DNA of 64,000 bases from Cedecea neteri (GTDB lineage Bacteria > Pseudomonadota > Gammaproteobacteria > Enterobacterales > Enterobacteriaceae). The position numbers and the translations under genes were made by a program. The notes beneath the pieces were generated by a model, which saw nothing but the letters and a program-made list of their open reading frames with translations, was not told where the DNA came from and made no database searches. This document shows, piece by piece, positions 7,805-18,649 of this stretch; positions within the stretch are counted from its first letter, which is position 1, and each line of letters opens with the position of its first letter. The DNA lies in NCBI RefSeq assembly GCF_000758325.1, contig NZ_CP009459.1, positions 1,798,001-1,862,000 on the forward strand, given 5' to 3'.

Positions 7805-10267
7805 ATGCGAGTGTTGAAATTCGGCGGTACTTCGGTGGCAAATGCGGAGCGTTTCCTTCGCGTTGCCGATATCCTGGAAAGTAATGCCAAACAGGGGCAG
7901 GTGGCGACCGTGCTGTCTGCTCCGGCAAAAATTACTAACCACCTTGTGGCGATGATTGAGAAAACCATCGGGGGCCAGGACGCTGTGCCGAATATCAGCG
8001 ACGCAGAGCGTATTTTTGCTGAACTGCTGAATGGCCTGGCAGAGGCACAGCCGGGCTTTCCGCTGGCTGAACTGAAAGAGTTGGTGAATCAAGAATTTGC
8101 TCAGCTTAAGCATGTTCTGCACGGGATCAGCTTGCTGGGACAGTGCCCGGACAGCATCAATGCGGCGATCATTTGTCGGGGCGAGAAGCTGTCTATCGCT
8201 ATCATGTCTGGCGTGCTGCAGGCTCGCGGCTACCAGGTGACCGTGATCGATCCGGTCGAGAAGCTGCTGGCGGTAGGGCATTACCTGGATTCCAGCGTGG
8301 ATATCGCAGAGTCAACCCGCCGTATTGCCGCCAGCCGTATTCCTGAGGATCACATGATCCTGATGGCCGGGTTTACCGCCGGGAACGACAAAGGTGAGCT
8401 GGTTGTTCTGGGCCGGAATGGTTCCGACTATTCTGCCGCCGTGCTGGCTGCCTGTCTGCGAGCCGACTGTTGTGAGATCTGGACTGACGTCGACGGCGTT
8501 TATACCTGTGACCCGCGCCAGGTGCCAGATGCCCGACTGCTGAAGTCGATGTCTTACCAGGAAGCGATGGAGCTTTCCTACTTCGGCGCCAAAGTACTTC
8601 ACCCTCGCACCATCACCCCGATTGCTCAGTTCCAGATCCCTTGCCTGATTAAAAATACCGGAAATCCGCAGGCGCCAGGTACGCTCATTGGCGACAAAAG
8701 CGATGACGAAGGGCTGCCGGTGAAAGGCATCACCAACCTGAACAACATGGCGATGTTCAGCGTCTCGGGCCCGGGAATGAAAGGCATGGTCGGCATGGCC
8801 GCACGCGTGTTTGCCGCGATGTCCCGTGCCGGGATCTCCGTGGTGCTGATCACCCAGTCGTCTTCTGAGTACAGCATCAGCTTCTGCGTTCCGCAGGCTG
8901 ATTGCGGCCGCGCTCGCAAAGCGATGGAAGATGAATTCTATCTCGAACTGAAAGAAGAGCTGCTGGAGCCGCTTGCGGTGACCGAACGCCTGGCGGTTAT
9001 CTCCGTCGTGGGCGACGGCATGAAAACGCTGCGTGGGATCTCCGCCAAGTTCTTTGCTGCCCTGGCCCGCGCGAATATCAATATTATCGCTATCGCACAG
9101 GGCTCTTCCGAGCGTTCTATCTCTGTTGTAGTCAATAACGATGATGCCGTGACCGGCGTGCGTGTGACTCACCAGATGCTGTTTAATACCGACCAGGTTA
9201 TTGAGCTGTTCCTCGTGGGCGTTGGCGGGGTGGGCGCGGCTCTGCTGGAGCAGGTTAAGCGCCAGCAGGCGTGGCTGAAGGAGAAGCATATTGACCTGCG
9301 CGTTTGCGGCGTGGCGAATTCTAAAGCCCTGCTGACTAATGTGCATGGCCTGGATCTCGAAAACTGGCAGCAGGCGCTGGAGCAGGCCAAAGAGCCGTTC
9401 AATCTTGGCCGCCTGATCCGCCTGGTGAAAGAGTATCATCTGCTGAATCCGGTGATTGTGGACTGTACTTCCAGCCAGGCCGTGGCGGACCAGTATGCCG
9501 ATTTCCTGAGCGAAGGTTTCCACGTGGTGACGCCAAACAAAAAGGCCAACACCTCGAGCATGAATTATTACCACCAGCTGCGTAATGCCGCGGAGAGTTC
9601 TCGCCGCAAGTTCCTCTACGACACCAACGTGGGGGCGGGCCTGCCGGTGATCGAAAACCTGCAAAACCTGCTGAATGCAGGCGATGAGCTGCAGCGTTTC
9701 TCCGGCATTCTTTCCGGGTCGCTTTCTTACATCTTCGGTAAGCTGGATGAGGGAATGAGCTTCTCGCTGGCGACCAGCACTGCGCGTGAAATGGGATATA
9801 CCGAACCGGATCCGCGTGACGATCTTTCCGGTATGGACGTGGCGCGTAAGCTGTTGATCCTGGCACGTGAGACCGGGAGCGATTTGGAGCTTTCGGATAT
9901 CGAGATCGAATCCGTACTTCCAGAAAATTTTGATGCAAGCGGAGACGTCGAGTCTTTTATGGCACGCCTTCCTCAGTTGGATGATGAGTTTACGGCTCGT
10001 GTGAGGAAGGCGCGTGACGATGGGAAAGTGCTACGTTACGTCGGCATTATTGAAGAAGACGGCAGCTGCAAAGTGAAAATCGACGCCGTAGATGGCAACG
10101 ATCCGCTGTATAAGGTGAAGAACGGCGAAAATGCCCTGGCCTTCTACAGCCACTATTATCAACCGTTGCCGCTGGTGCTGCGCGGTTACGGGGCAGGTAA
10201 CGATGTTACCGCCGCCGGTGTCTTCGCGGATCTGCTTCGCACCCTGTCATGGAAGTTAGGAGTTTAA
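7805..10267 (+). CDS. thrA: Bifunctional aspartokinase I/homoserine dehydrogenase I
   Basis: Catalyses the first and third steps of threonine synthesis: phosphorylation of aspartate and reduction of aspartate semialdehyde to homoserine. At 820 residues it equals E. coli ThrA. The N-terminal kinase domain starts with the KFGGTS motif (residues 5-10) and runs to about 290. Two ACT-type regulatory segments (about 310-460) mediate threonine feedback inhibition. The dehydrogenase domain begins near the nucleotide-binding [12 protein letters not shown] (about 472-483) and includes PNKKANTS. The ATG at 7805 is chosen over an upstream in-frame start inside the terminator because it fits the family and follows an AAGGGG ribosome site. 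It is the first structural gene of thrABC. Confidence 0.98.
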   Translation: MRVLKFGGTSVANAERFLRVADILESNAKQGQVATVLSAPAKITNHLVAMIEKTIGGQDAVPNISDAERIFAELLNGLAEAQPGFPLAELKELVNQEFAQLKHVLHGISLLGQCPDSINAAIICRGEKLSIAIMSGVLQARGYQVTVIDPVEKLLAVGHYLDSSVDIAESTRRIAASRIPEDHMILMAGFTAGNDKGELVVLGRNGSDYSAAVLAACLRADCCEIWTDVDGVYTCDPRQVPDARLLKSMSYQEAMELSYFGAKVLHPRTITPIAQFQIPCLIKNTGNPQAPGTLIGDKSDDEGLPVKGITNLNNMAMFSVSGPGMKGMVGMAARVFAAMSRAGISVVLITQSSSEYSISFCVPQADCGRARKAMEDEFYLELKEELLEPLAVTERLAVISVVGDGMKTLRGISAKFFAALARANINIIAIAQGSSERSISVVVNNDDAVTGVRVTHQMLFNTDQVIELFLVGVGGVGAALLEQVKRQQAWLKEKHIDLRVCGVANSKALLTNVHGLDLENWQQALEQAKEPFNLGRLIRLVKEYHLLNPVIVDCTSSQAVADQYADFLSEGFHVVTPNKKANTSSMNYYHQLRNAAESSRRKFLYDTNVGAGLPVIENLQNLLNAGDELQRFSGILSGSLSYIFGKLDEGMSFSLATSTAREMGYTEPDPRDDLSGMDVARKLLILARETGSDLELSDIEIESVLPENFDASGDVESFMARLPQLDDEFTARVRKARDDGKVLRYVGIIEEDGSCKVKIDAVDGNDPLYKVKNGENALAFYSHYYQPLPLVLRGYGAGNDVTAAGVFADLLRTLSWKLGV

Positions 10268-10268
10268 G

Positions 10269-11198
10269 ATGGTTAAAGTATATGCCCCGGCTTCCAGCGC
10301 TAATATGAGCGTCGGCTTTGATGTGCTGGGCGCGGCGGTATCGCCGGTTGATGGCTCGCATTTGGGTGATTACGTGACGGTTGAAGCGGCAGACAGCTTC
10401 AGCCTGACCAACCTTGGGCGGTTCGCCAGCAAGCTGCCGGATGAACCGCGCGAGAACATTGTTTATCAGTGCTGGGAGCGTTTCTGCCAGGAAATTGGCA
10501 AGACTATTCCCGTGGCGATGACGCTTGAGAAAAACATGCCTATCGGCTCCGGACTGGGCTCCAGCGCCTGTTCGGTGGTGGCTGGCTTGATGGCGATGAA
10601 CGAATTTTGCGGTAAGCCTTTGAGCGACACACGCCTGCTGGCACTAATGGGTGAGCTGGAAGGGCGTATTTCCGGCAGCATTCACTACGATAACGTCGCG
10701 CCATGTTTCCTCGGCGGCATGCAGCTGATGATCGAAGAAAACGGCATCATCAGCCAGCAGGTGCCAGGCTTTGATGAGTGGCTGTGGGTACTGGCCTATC
10801 CGGGCATTAAGGTTTCAACCGCCGAAGCGCGAGCGATTTTACCTGCCCAGTACCGCCGCCAGGACTGCATTAGCCACGGTCGCCATTTGGCCGGTTTTAT
10901 TCATGCCTGTCATACCCGCCAGCCTGCGCTCGCGGCGAAGCTGATGAAGGATGTGATTGCTGAACCTTACCGCGCCAAACTGCTGCCGAAGTTTGATGAG
11001 TCCCGTAAAGCCGTGGCGGATATCGGCGCGCTGGCTAGCGGGATTTCGGGTTCCGGCCCGACCTTATTTGCACTGTGCGATAACACCGATACCGCGCAGC
11101 GCGTGGCTGACTGGCTCAGCCAACATTATTTGCAGAACCAGGAAGGTTTTGTACATATTTGCCGTCTGGATACGGCTGGCGCACGAGTTTTGGGATAA
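10269..11198 (+). CDS. thrB: Homoserine kinase
   Basis: GHMP-family kinase that phosphorylates homoserine to O-phosphohomoserine, the substrate of ThrC. It has 309 residues against 310 in E. coli. The ATP-binding motif [10 protein letters not shown] is at residues 91-100, and the C-terminal [12 protein letters not shown] motif is at about 257-268. Only one base separates it from the thrA stop, and 3 bases lie before thrC, so translation of the three genes is probably coupled. Confidence 0.98.
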   Translation: MVKVYAPASSANMSVGFDVLGAAVSPVDGSHLGDYVTVEAADSFSLTNLGRFASKLPDEPRENIVYQCWERFCQEIGKTIPVAMTLEKNMPIGSGLGSSACSVVAGLMAMNEFCGKPLSDTRLLALMGELEGRISGSIHYDNVAPCFLGGMQLMIEENGIISQQVPGFDEWLWVLAYPGIKVSTAEARAILPAQYRRQDCISHGRHLAGFIHACHTRQPALAAKLMKDVIAEPYRAKLLPKFDESRKAVADIGALASGISGSGPTLFALCDNTDTAQRVADWLSQHYLQNQEGFVHICRLDTAGARVLG

Positions 11199-11201
11199 GA
11201 C

Positions 11202-12488
11202 ATGAAACTGTACAACCTTAAAGATCACAACGAGCAGGTTTCCTTTGCACAGGCCGTTACCCAGGGGCTGGGCAAACAGCAGGGTCTGTTCTTCCCGCAT
11301 GAGCTGCCTGAGTTTGAACTGACAGAAATCGACGCCATGCTGGAGATGGATTTTGTCAGCCGTAGCAGCAAAATTTTGTCCGCATTTATCGGGGATGAGA
11401 TCCCGCAGGAGATTCTGGAAGAGCGCGTGCGTGCGGCCTTCGCGTTTCCTGCCCCGGTGAACATGGTTGAGCCGGACGTGGGTTGCCTGGAACTGTTCCA
11501 TGGCCCGACGCTGGCGTTTAAAGACTTTGGCGGGCGCTTTATGGCGCAGATGCTGACTCACATCAGCGGCGACAAGCCTGTGACCATTCTGACCGCAACA
11601 TCCGGCGATACCGGTGCGGCGGTGGCCCATGCGTTCTACGGCCTTAAGAATGTGCGCGTCGTTATTCTTTATCCGCGTGGGAAAATCAGCCCGCTGCAGG
11701 AAAAACTGTTCTGTACCCTCGGTGGAAATATCGAAACCGTGGCGATTGACGGCGATTTTGATGCTTGCCAGGCGCTGGTGAAACAAGCATTTGATGATGA
11801 AGAGCTGAAGGTGGCGCTGGGGTTAAACTCGGCAAACTCCATTAACATCAGCCGCCTGTTGGCGCAGATCTGCTACTACTTCGAAGCGGTAGCCCAGCTG
11901 CCGCAGGAAGCGCGTAATCAGCTAGTGGTCTCCGTGCCGAGCGGTAACTTTGGCGACCTGACGGCTGGCTTGCTGGCAAAATCCCTCGGCCTGCCGATTA
12001 AGCGCTTTATTGCCGCCACGAATGCCAACGATACCGTTCCACGCTTCCTTGCGGAAGGCCAATGGGCGCCTAAAGCGACCGTAGCCACGCTGTCCAACGC
12101 TATGGATGTTAGCCAGCCGAACAACTGGCCGCGCGTGGAAGAGCTTTTCCGCCGCAAAATTTGGCGCCTGACCGACCTTGGCTACGCCGCAGTGACCGAC
12201 GAAACCACCAAAGACACGATGCGTGAGCTGAAGGCGATTGGCTATGTTTCCGAACCGCATGCGGCGATTGCTTACCGTGCCTTGCGCGACCAGCTTCAGC
12301 CTGGAGAGTTTGGGCTGTTCCTGGGCACCGCGCATCCGGCGAAGTTTAAAGAGAGCGTGGAAGAGATTCTGGGCGAAGCGCTGCCTCTGCCGGAAGAACT
12401 GGCGTCCCGCGCAGACCTGCCGCTGCTGTCCCACAACCTCCCGGCTGATTTTGCCGAACTACGTAAGTTCATGATGGTTAAAGCGTAA
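11202..12488 (+). CDS. thrC: Threonine synthase
   Basis: PLP-dependent lyase converting O-phosphohomoserine to threonine, the last step of the pathway. At 428 residues it matches E. coli. The Schiff-base lysine is Lys107 in TLAFKDFGG, and the glycine-rich phosphate-binding segment TSGDTGAAVAHAF lies near residue 133-145. It is the final gene of the thr operon, followed by an intrinsic terminator. Confidence 0.98.
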   Translation: MKLYNLKDHNEQVSFAQAVTQGLGKQQGLFFPHELPEFELTEIDAMLEMDFVSRSSKILSAFIGDEIPQEILEERVRAAFAFPAPVNMVEPDVGCLELFHGPTLAFKDFGGRFMAQMLTHISGDKPVTILTATSGDTGAAVAHAFYGLKNVRVVILYPRGKISPLQEKLFCTLGGNIETVAIDGDFDACQALVKQAFDDEELKVALGLNSANSINISRLLAQICYYFEAVAQLPQEARNQLVVSVPSGNFGDLTAGLLAKSLGLPIKRFIAATNANDTVPRFLAEGQWAPKATVATLSNAMDVSQPNNWPRVEELFRRKIWRLTDLGYAAVTDETTKDTMRELKAIGYVSEPHAAIAYRALRDQLQPGEFGLFLGTAHPAKFKESVEEILGEALPLPEELASRADLPLLSHNLPADFAELRKFMMVKA

Positions 12489-12495
12489 TCCTGAA

Positions 12496-12528
12496 GCCCC
12501 ATTTTGCTGGTCAGACTGGGGCGTTTTT
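12496..12528 (+). terminator. Terminator of the thr operon
   Basis: GCCCCA (12496-12501) pairs with TGGGGC (12517-12522), followed by GTTTTTCC, directly after the thrC stop. Confidence 0.85.
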
Positions 12529-12700
12529 CCCTGTAAATCAGGGAGAAAATAAGCAGGCATTTAGCAGGAAAAAAGGAGAAATTCCCATAAAATGCGGATG
12601 CTTAGAGATTAGGATTGCGGAGAATAACGCGGGCGTGATTTCCGACATAAGCTCATCTTAACGGGCCCACTGGGCCGGCTTAAGAAGTAAGGAGCAAGCT

Positions 12701-12961
12701 ATGTTGAAATCCATTTTTCTGGCGTTGTCCCTGCTGGTGGTGACGCCGCTGGCGGTACAGGCGGGAGAAATCACGCTGGTGCCTGCCGTGACGCTGCACT
12801 TCGGCGATCAGGACAACCACGGGCGCTACTGGGACGGCCGTTACTGGCGAGATCACGACTGGTGGGCAAGGCACTATGAGTGGCGTGAACACCGTTGGCA
12901 GCGTCACGCAAGGTTCGATGGCCCACCGCCTTATCACCATGATAATCGCTGGGACAGATAA
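12701..12961 (+). CDS. yaaX: DUF2502 secreted small protein YaaX
   Basis: An 86-residue protein with a Sec signal peptide (about residues 1-21, cleavage after VQA). The mature part is rich in His, Trp, Arg and Tyr with repeated aromatic/charged patches (GRYWDGRYWRDHDWW). This is the DUF2502 pattern of E. coli YaaX, which occupies the same site between thrC and yaaA. It should be periplasmic; function unknown. A good ribosome site (TAAGGAG) lies 6 bases before the ATG. The tail is shorter than the proline/histidine-rich tail of E. coli YaaX. Confidence 0.85.
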   Translation: MLKSIFLALSLLVVTPLAVQAGEITLVPAVTLHFGDQDNHGRYWDGRYWRDHDWWARHYEWREHRWQRHARFDGPPPYHHDNRWDR

Positions 12962-12980
12962 CCGGCGCGAGTTCAAAGCA

Positions 12981-13010
12981 AAACGCCAGCTTAACGCTGG
13001 CGTTTTTTTC
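12981..13010. terminator. Bidirectional terminator between yaaX and yaaA
   Basis: CGCCAGC (12984-12990) pairs with GCTGGCG (12996-13002) with A-rich and T-rich flanks, located between convergent genes and touching the yaaA stop region. Confidence 0.88.
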
Positions 13011-13783
13011 TACTGCTCGTGGCGCTTAAACACCAGTTCGTTTTTCTCTGACGCGTCTTCATCAAAGAAATAGCCGTCGGTATTAAACGCTTTGAGTTGT
13101 TCTGGCTTCGTCAGGCGATTCTCAATGATGTAGCGGCTCATTAGCCCACGTGCTTTTTTCGCATAGAAGCTGATGACTTTAAACTTGCCGTTCTTTTCAT
13201 CGAGGAAAACGGGCTTGATGATCTCTGCGTTCAGCTTCTTCGGCTTCACCGCTTTAAAGTATTCATCAGACGCCAGGTTGACCACGATATTGTCGCCCTG
13301 GGTGGCCAGCACCTGATTCAGCTTCTCGGTGATCGTATCGCCCCAGAAATGATAAAGATCTTTGCCTTTCGGGTTTTCCAGGCGAATACCCATTTCCAGC
13401 CGGTAAGGCTGCATTAAGTCCAGCGGGCGCAGCACTCCGTACAGCCCGGAAAGCATACGCAGATGCTGTTGGGCGAAATCAAAGTCTGCATCGCTAAATT
13501 CTTCGGCCTGCAGGCCGGTATAAACATCGCCTTTAAAGGCGAGAATAGCCGGGCGCGCGTTTTGTGGCGTAAATGCCGGGTGCCACTCGTGGAAACGGGT
13601 TTCGTTAAGAGAGGCCAGCTTATCGCTGATGCTCATCAGGGAAGCAATTTGCGGGGCGCTTAGCTTGCGGGCAACGCTGATTAACTGCTGTGAGTATTCC
13701 AGCAGTTCTGGCTGTGTATAGCGGTCCGTCGGCAGCTCGCTTTGGTAATCCAGCGTTTTGGCAGGTGAGATAAGAATTAGCAT
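13010..13783 (-). CDS. yaaA: Peroxide stress protein YaaA
   Basis: DUF328/UPF0246 protein that in E. coli limits free intracellular iron during hydrogen peroxide stress under OxyR control. The protein is 257 residues, close to the 258 of E. coli, when started at the ATG at 13783 ([15 protein letters not shown]). An in-frame start 5 codons earlier would add MQGVD, which the family lacks. The conserved segments [21 protein letters not shown] and [11 protein letters not shown] are intact. It is transcribed towards yaaX. Confidence 0.95.
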   Translation of the reverse strand: MLILISPAKTLDYQSELPTDRYTQPELLEYSQQLISVARKLSAPQIASLMSISDKLASLNETRFHEWHPAFTPQNARPAILAFKGDVYTGLQAEEFSDADFDFAQQHLRMLSGLYGVLRPLDLMQPYRLEMGIRLENPKGKDLYHFWGDTITEKLNQVLATQGDNIVVNLASDEYFKAVKPKKLNAEIIKPVFLDEKNGKFKVISFYAKKARGLMSRYIIENRLTKPEQLKAFNTDGYFFDEDASEKNELVFKRHEQ

Positions 13784-13855
13784 GTCCACTCCTTGCATAG
13801 TTTGGCCGTTACTTTAGCAAATTTCCCGCCTGTCGCGGCCTATGGCTGCAATCAG

Positions 13856-15295
13856 CTAAGGTTTTTTTTCCACGTCTCTGTCCCAGACGCCGGGCGCCAG
13901 CTGGTTCTTAATCTCCGGGAAACGGTTGGGGTTGAAGATGGGCGAGATGCCCAGCTTTTGCTGGCGCAGATAATCTGCCGCTATCGTTTTCACCACCGGA
14001 GAAAGCAACAGGATCGCCGTGATATTGGTTAACGCCATAATAGCCATCGCCACGTCTGCCAGCTGCCAGACCAGCGGTAATGCGGCCTGCGTACCGAACA
14101 TCACCATGGTAAGTACCATAAAGCGCAGTAAAAATTTCAGCGCGCGGCTGTCCTGGTTCAGGAACAGCAAATTGTTCTCGGCGTACGTGTAATTAGCCAT
14201 GATAGACGTGAAGGCAAACAGGAAAACGATAACCACGATAAAGCCGCTGCCCCAGTCACCTACGGCTGAGTTGAGCGCCTGCTGAACCAGAATAATGCCG
14301 CTGCGTGACGTTTCTATGCCGTCCATCATGCCGGACATCAGCACAATGGCGGCAGTCGCGGTGCAGATAATCACTGTATCAATCAACACCCCAAACATTT
14401 GCACCACGCCCTGAGTGGCCGGATGTGGAGGCCATGCGGCTGCCGCTGCTGCGGCATTAGGCGTGGAGCCCATGCCCGCTTCGTTAGAAAACATCCCGCG
14501 CTGAAAGCCATTGGTGATGGCCTGGCTGACGGTATAACCCAGCGCGCCCGAAGCCGCTTCGTGCCAGCCGAAGGCGTGGCTGAAAATCAGCCTGATGACT
14601 TCGGGGAAACGTTCAATGTGTAGCCCCACAACATACAGGCTCATACATACCCAGAGTAATGCCATCAGCGGCACCAGCCACTGGGAGATCCGGGCAATGG
14701 TCCGCATCCCTCGCCAGATGACCAGTGCGGTAACAGTCACCAGGAAAAGGCCCACCCAGATTTTTGGCACATCAAACGCGTAGTGAGTGGCAATCGCAAT
14801 GGAGTTGGCCTGTACGGCGTTGAATACCATGCCGAAGGCAACGATCAAAAAGACGGAAAACAGCACGCCCATCCAGCGCATACCAAGCCCACGCTCCATA
14901 TACCAGGCAGGGCCGCCGCGGTAGTTTCCTTCTTTGTCGCGGGTTTTATAAAGTTGGGCGAGGGAACATTCTGCGAAGGCGGTGGCCATGCTGAGCACTG
15001 CGGCAACCCACATCCAGAACACCGAACCGGGGCCACCTGCGGAGATGGCTAGCGCAATGCCCGCAAGGTTGCCGCTGCCGACGCGCGCGGCAAGGCTGGT
15101 GCAAAGTGCCTGGAATGAGGATATTCCGGAAGGATCCGGCGAGTCGCTGTTGCGCAGGAAAAGGCGCAGCCGGGTAAAGTAACGGAACTGGACGAAGCCG
15201 CTGCGAAAGGTGAACCAGATGCCCGCGCCAATCAGCAGCCAAAGCAGGACGGATCCCCAAAGCACCTCGTTGATAAATAATAAAAAATCTGTCAT
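13856..15295 (-). CDS. yaaJ: Alanine/glycine:cation symporter family protein YaaJ
   Basis: Inner membrane transporter of the AGCS (DagA/AlsT) family, which moves alanine or glycine with sodium or protons; the substrate of YaaJ is not firmly established. It has 479 residues from the ATG at 15295 (MTDFLLFINEVLWG), close to E. coli. About ten hydrophobic segments are visible, with the family motifs ARVGSGNLAGIALAI near residue 90 and GMFSNEAGMGSTPNAAAAA near residue 270. A longer in-frame start at 15358 is rejected because the added part is arginine-rich and unlike the family. It reads opposite to talB. Confidence 0.93.
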   Translation of the reverse strand: MTDFLLFINEVLWGSVLLWLLIGAGIWFTFRSGFVQFRYFTRLRLFLRNSDSPDPSGISSFQALCTSLAARVGSGNLAGIALAISAGGPGSVFWMWVAAVLSMATAFAECSLAQLYKTRDKEGNYRGGPAWYMERGLGMRWMGVLFSVFLIVAFGMVFNAVQANSIAIATHYAFDVPKIWVGLFLVTVTALVIWRGMRTIARISQWLVPLMALLWVCMSLYVVGLHIERFPEVIRLIFSHAFGWHEAASGALGYTVSQAITNGFQRGMFSNEAGMGSTPNAAAAAAAWPPHPATQGVVQMFGVLIDTVIICTATAAIVLMSGMMDGIETSRSGIILVQQALNSAVGDWGSGFIVVIVFLFAFTSIMANYTYAENNLLFLNQDSRALKFLLRFMVLTMVMFGTQAALPLVWQLADVAMAIMALTNITAILLLSPVVKTIAADYLRQQKLGISPIFNPNRFPEIKNQLAPGVWDRDVEKKP

Positions 15296-15512
15296 TAACG
15301 TCCCTCTTGTTAATGCGTGATGGCGGCGAGGTTGACGGGCCCGTGCCATGCAATCCATTACGTTACAGATAAATTGGCGGTCGAGTTTAGCATATTCTCG
15401 CCCACTGGACGGACAGCACTTGTCGCGGTTGCACCTGATGGGCGGCGTGATATCATCAAGCCAGACCGGTTACATCTCCCTAACAAGCTACACCTGAAGA
15501 GAAACACTCATT

Positions 15513-16466
15513 ATGACGGATAAATTGACTTCTTTGCGTCAACTGACCACCGTGGTTGCTGACACCGGAGATATCGCGGCAATGAAGCTGTACCAGCCGC
15601 AAGATGCTACTACCAACCCTTCTCTGATCCTTAACGCTGCGCAGATCCCTGAGTACCGTAAACTGATCGACGAAGCGATTACCTGGGCTCGTAGCCAGAG
15701 CAACGATCGCGCTCAGCAGGTGGTTGACGCTTCCGACAAGCTGGCTGTAAACATCGGCCTGGAAATTCTGAAGCTGATCCCTGGCCGTATCTCTACCGAA
15801 GTGGATGCTCGCCTGTCCTATGATACTGAAGCCAGCATCGCGAAAGCCAAACACCTGATCAAGCTCTACAACGACGCAGGTATCAGCAACGATCGCATCC
15901 TGATTAAACTGGCTTCTACCTGGCAGGGCATCCGCGCTGCAGAGCAGCTGGAAAAAGAAGGCATCAACTGTAACCTGACCCTGCTGTTCTCCTTCGCTCA
16001 GGCTCGCGCATGTGCTGAAGCTGGCGTGTTCCTGATTTCTCCGTTCGTTGGCCGTATCCTTGACTGGTACAAAGCTAACACCGACAAGAAAGAGTACGCG
16101 CCGCAGGAAGATCCAGGCGTGGTTTCCGTGACCGAAATCTACCAGTACTACAAGCAGCACGGTTATGAAACCGTGGTGATGGGTGCTAGCTTCCGTAACG
16201 TCGGTGAAATCATCGAGCTGGCTGGCTGTGACCGCCTGACCATTGCTCCTGCACTGCTGAAAGAGCTGGCAGAAAGCGAAGGCACCATCGAGCGTAAGCT
16301 GAGCTACACCGGTGAAGTGAAAGCGCGCCCTGAGCGTATCACCGAATCCCAGTTCCTGTGGCAGCACAACCAGGATCCAATGGCCGTAGACAAACTGGCG
16401 GACGGTATCCGTAAGTTTGCAATCGACCAGGAAAAACTGGAAAAAATGATCGGCGACCTGCTGTAA
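15513..16466 (+). CDS. talB: Transaldolase B
   Basis: Pentose phosphate pathway enzyme transferring a dihydroxyacetone unit from sedoheptulose-7-phosphate to glyceraldehyde-3-phosphate. At 317 residues it equals E. coli TalB. The Schiff-base Lys132 lies in [11 protein letters not shown], and Asp17 and Glu96 positions of the class I aldolase site are present. Codon use is strongly biased, as for a highly expressed gene. A hairpin terminator follows. Confidence 0.98.
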   Translation: MTDKLTSLRQLTTVVADTGDIAAMKLYQPQDATTNPSLILNAAQIPEYRKLIDEAITWARSQSNDRAQQVVDASDKLAVNIGLEILKLIPGRISTEVDARLSYDTEASIAKAKHLIKLYNDAGISNDRILIKLASTWQGIRAAEQLEKEGINCNLTLLFSFAQARACAEAGVFLISPFVGRILDWYKANTDKKEYAPQEDPGVVSVTEIYQYYKQHGYETVVMGASFRNVGEIIELAGCDRLTIAPALLKELAESEGTIERKLSYTGEVKARPERITESQFLWQHNQDPMAVDKLADGIRKFAIDQEKLEKMIGDLL

Positions 16467-16473
16467 TCATTCT

Positions 16474-16502
16474 CGTGGCCGGCTTCTGTCGGCCACGCTT
16501 TT
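16474..16502 (+). terminator. Terminator downstream of talB
   Basis: CGTGGCCG (16474-16481) pairs with CGGCCACG (16490-16497), followed by CTTTTC. Confidence 0.8.
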
Positions 16503-16575
16503 CACCGCTTTCCCTGTCTGCAACGCCTTTCCCCGTGTATCATTCCACTCAGACTTGCTGATTTCCGGGATTGAT

Positions 16576-17163
16576 ATGAATACCTTACGCATTGGACTCG
16601 TGTCCATTTCAGACCGCGCTTCTAGCGGCGTTTATCAGGATAAAGGCATCCCTGCGCTGCAAGAGTGGCTTGAGCAGACGCTGACGACGCCGTTTAAAAT
16701 AGAAACCCGTCTTATCCCTGACGAGCAATCCATCATTGAACAAGCGCTCTGCGAGCTGGTGGATGAAATGGCCTGCCATTTGGTGCTGACTACCGGTGGA
16801 ACGGGGCCGGCGCGTCGTGACGTAACGCCAGATGCTACGCTTGCCGTTGCCGATCGCTTAATGCCGGGTTTTGGCGAGCAGATGCGTCAGATTAGCCTGC
16901 ATTTTGTTCCGACGGCGATTCTCTCGCGCCAGGTGGGTGTCATTCGCAAACAGGCCTTGATCCTCAACCTTCCGGGGCAGCCAAAATCTATTCAGGAAAC
17001 GCTGGAAGGCGTGAAAGATGAAAACGGCAAGGTTGTGGTGCCGGGAATTTTTGCAAGTGTACCGTATTGTATACAGTTGCTGGATGGCCCTTATGTTGAA
17101 ACGCATGACCATGTGGTAGCAGCTTTCCGCCCTAAAAGCGCTCGCCGCGAGACAAAATCCTAA
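16576..17163 (+). CDS. mog: Molybdopterin adenylyltransferase Mog
   Basis: Activates molybdopterin by adenylylation before molybdate insertion in molybdenum cofactor synthesis. It has 195 residues as in E. coli when started at the ATG at 16576 (MNTLRIGLVSISDRASSG). The MoaB/Mog fold motifs are visible: SDRASSGVYQDKG near the N-terminus and TTGGTGPARRDVTPDAT at about 72-88. It lies between talB and a transporter gene. Confidence 0.96.
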   Translation: MNTLRIGLVSISDRASSGVYQDKGIPALQEWLEQTLTTPFKIETRLIPDEQSIIEQALCELVDEMACHLVLTTGGTGPARRDVTPDATLAVADRLMPGFGEQMRQISLHFVPTAILSRQVGVIRKQALILNLPGQPKSIQETLEGVKDENGKVVVPGIFASVPYCIQLLDGPYVETHDHVVAAFRPKSARRETKS

Positions 17164-17288
17164 ATAATTGGCTTTTGTGACATAAGATCGAATTGGTATG
17201 GAGTGTGAATATTTTACCGTTATAGTAACTCTGGCTTTACAGCTAAACGGAAAAAATAATTAACACTCCTCTTTACAAGCGGTCCCCT

Positions 17289-18599
17289 ATGTCAAAACAG
17301 CACGCCAGACCTCTTAACCGGCAGGATTACAAAACCCTGACGCTTGCTGCCCTCGGTGGCGCCCTCGAATTCTACGACTTCATTATCTTCGTTTTCTTTG
17401 CGGCAGTGCTGGGAGAGCTCTTCTTCCCGGCTGATATCCCGGAGTGGCTGCGTCAGGTGCAGACATTCGCTATTTTCGCGGCCGGTTATCTTGTGCGCCC
17501 GCTGGGCGGGGTTGTGATGGCGCACTTTGGCGATCTGGTCGGCCGCAAAAAGATGTTTACCCTCAGTATTCTGCTGATGGCGGTACCGACGCTGGCCATA
17601 GGTTTGTTGCCAACGTACGCTTCGTTAGGTATTGCGGCTCCGCTGTTGCTGCTGCTGATGCGTATTCTGCAGGGGGCGGCAATCGGCGGCGAAGTGCCGG
17701 GCGCCTGGGTGTTTGTCTCTGAGCATGTGCCGGATAAGCGGATTGGTATTGCCTGCGGCATTTTGACGATGGGGCTGACCGTCGGCATTCTGTTGGGCTC
17801 CGTGGTGGCAACCATTATTAATACTTCCATGACCCAGCAGGCGATTCATGACGGCGGCTGGCGCATTCCTTTCTTCCTTGGGGGGATTTTTGGCCTGGTG
17901 GCGATGTACCTTCGCCGCTGGCTGCGTGAAACGCCGATCTTCCTCGAAATGCAGCAGCGTAAAGCGCTGGCCGAGGAGATGCCGCTGAAGTCAGTCGTGG
18001 TTGGACATAAAAAAGCGGTGGTTGTTTCTATGCTGCTGACCTGGCTGCTCTCCGCCTGCATCGTGGTGGTGATTTTGATGTCGCCGATCTGGCTGCAAAA
18101 ACAGCATGGGATCGCACCTGCCTTAACGCTGCAGGCAAACAGTATTGCCACGATTATGCTGTGCGTGGGCTGCCTGCTGGCAGGGCTGGCGGCAGACCGT
18201 TATGGCTCAGGGAAAACCTTTACCGTCGGCAGCGTCTTGCTCGCCATCTGCAGCTGGATGTTTTATCACCTGAGTGGGACTTATCCGGAACATCTCTTCT
18301 TGCTGTATGGCCTGGTCGGGCTGAGCGTGGGCGTGGTTGGCGCGGTGCCATTTGTTATGGTGCGGGCGTTCCCGGCGCAGGTGCGATTCACCGGCATTTC
18401 GTTTTCTTACAATCTGTCCTATGCCATTTTTGGCGGCCTGACGCCGATTGCGGTCACCATGCTGATGGGCGTTTCGCCGATGGCTCCGGCCTGGTACGTG
18501 CTGGCGCTTGCCATTGTGGGTTTAGTGATGGGGATTTGGCTGAGAAAGGATATTCATCATCAGGACAAGATAGAGGAAAGGGCGCTGACGCCTTCCTGA
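17289..18599 (+). CDS. MFS transporter, metabolite:H+ symporter (MHS/ProP-like) family
   Basis: A 436-residue inner membrane protein with about twelve hydrophobic segments. Features of the MHS branch of the major facilitator superfamily are visible: the first helix LGGALEFYDFIIFVFF, the loop 2-3 motif HFGDLVGRKKMF (about 77-88), the loop 8-9 repeat GLAADRYGSGKTF, and RILQGAAIGGEVPGAWVFVSEH (about 125-146). Relatives carry proline/betaine, citrate, alpha-ketoglutarate or shikimate; the substrate here cannot be read from sequence. E. coli K-12 has no gene at this place between mog and satP. It converges on satP with a shared terminator, and its codon use does not look foreign. Confidence 0.88.
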   Translation: MSKQHARPLNRQDYKTLTLAALGGALEFYDFIIFVFFAAVLGELFFPADIPEWLRQVQTFAIFAAGYLVRPLGGVVMAHFGDLVGRKKMFTLSILLMAVPTLAIGLLPTYASLGIAAPLLLLLMRILQGAAIGGEVPGAWVFVSEHVPDKRIGIACGILTMGLTVGILLGSVVATIINTSMTQQAIHDGGWRIPFFLGGIFGLVAMYLRRWLRETPIFLEMQQRKALAEEMPLKSVVVGHKKAVVVSMLLTWLLSACIVVVILMSPIWLQKQHGIAPALTLQANSIATIMLCVGCLLAGLAADRYGSGKTFTVGSVLLAICSWMFYHLSGTYPEHLFLLYGLVGLSVGVVGAVPFVMVRAFPAQVRFTGISFSYNLSYAIFGGLTPIAVTMLMGVSPMAPAWYVLALAIVGLVMGIWLRKDIHHQDKIEERALTPS

Positions 18600-18601
18600 A
18601 T

Positions 18602-18632
18602 AAAAAACGCGGAGCAGGGCTCCGCGTTTTGC
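18602..18632. terminator. Bidirectional terminator between MFS gene and satP
   Basis: ACGCGGAG (18607-18614) pairs with CTCCGCGT (18620-18627), with A residues to the left and T residues to the right, between convergent genes. Confidence 0.88.
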
Positions 18633-18649
18633 TTTCCGCGAAAGAAAGA

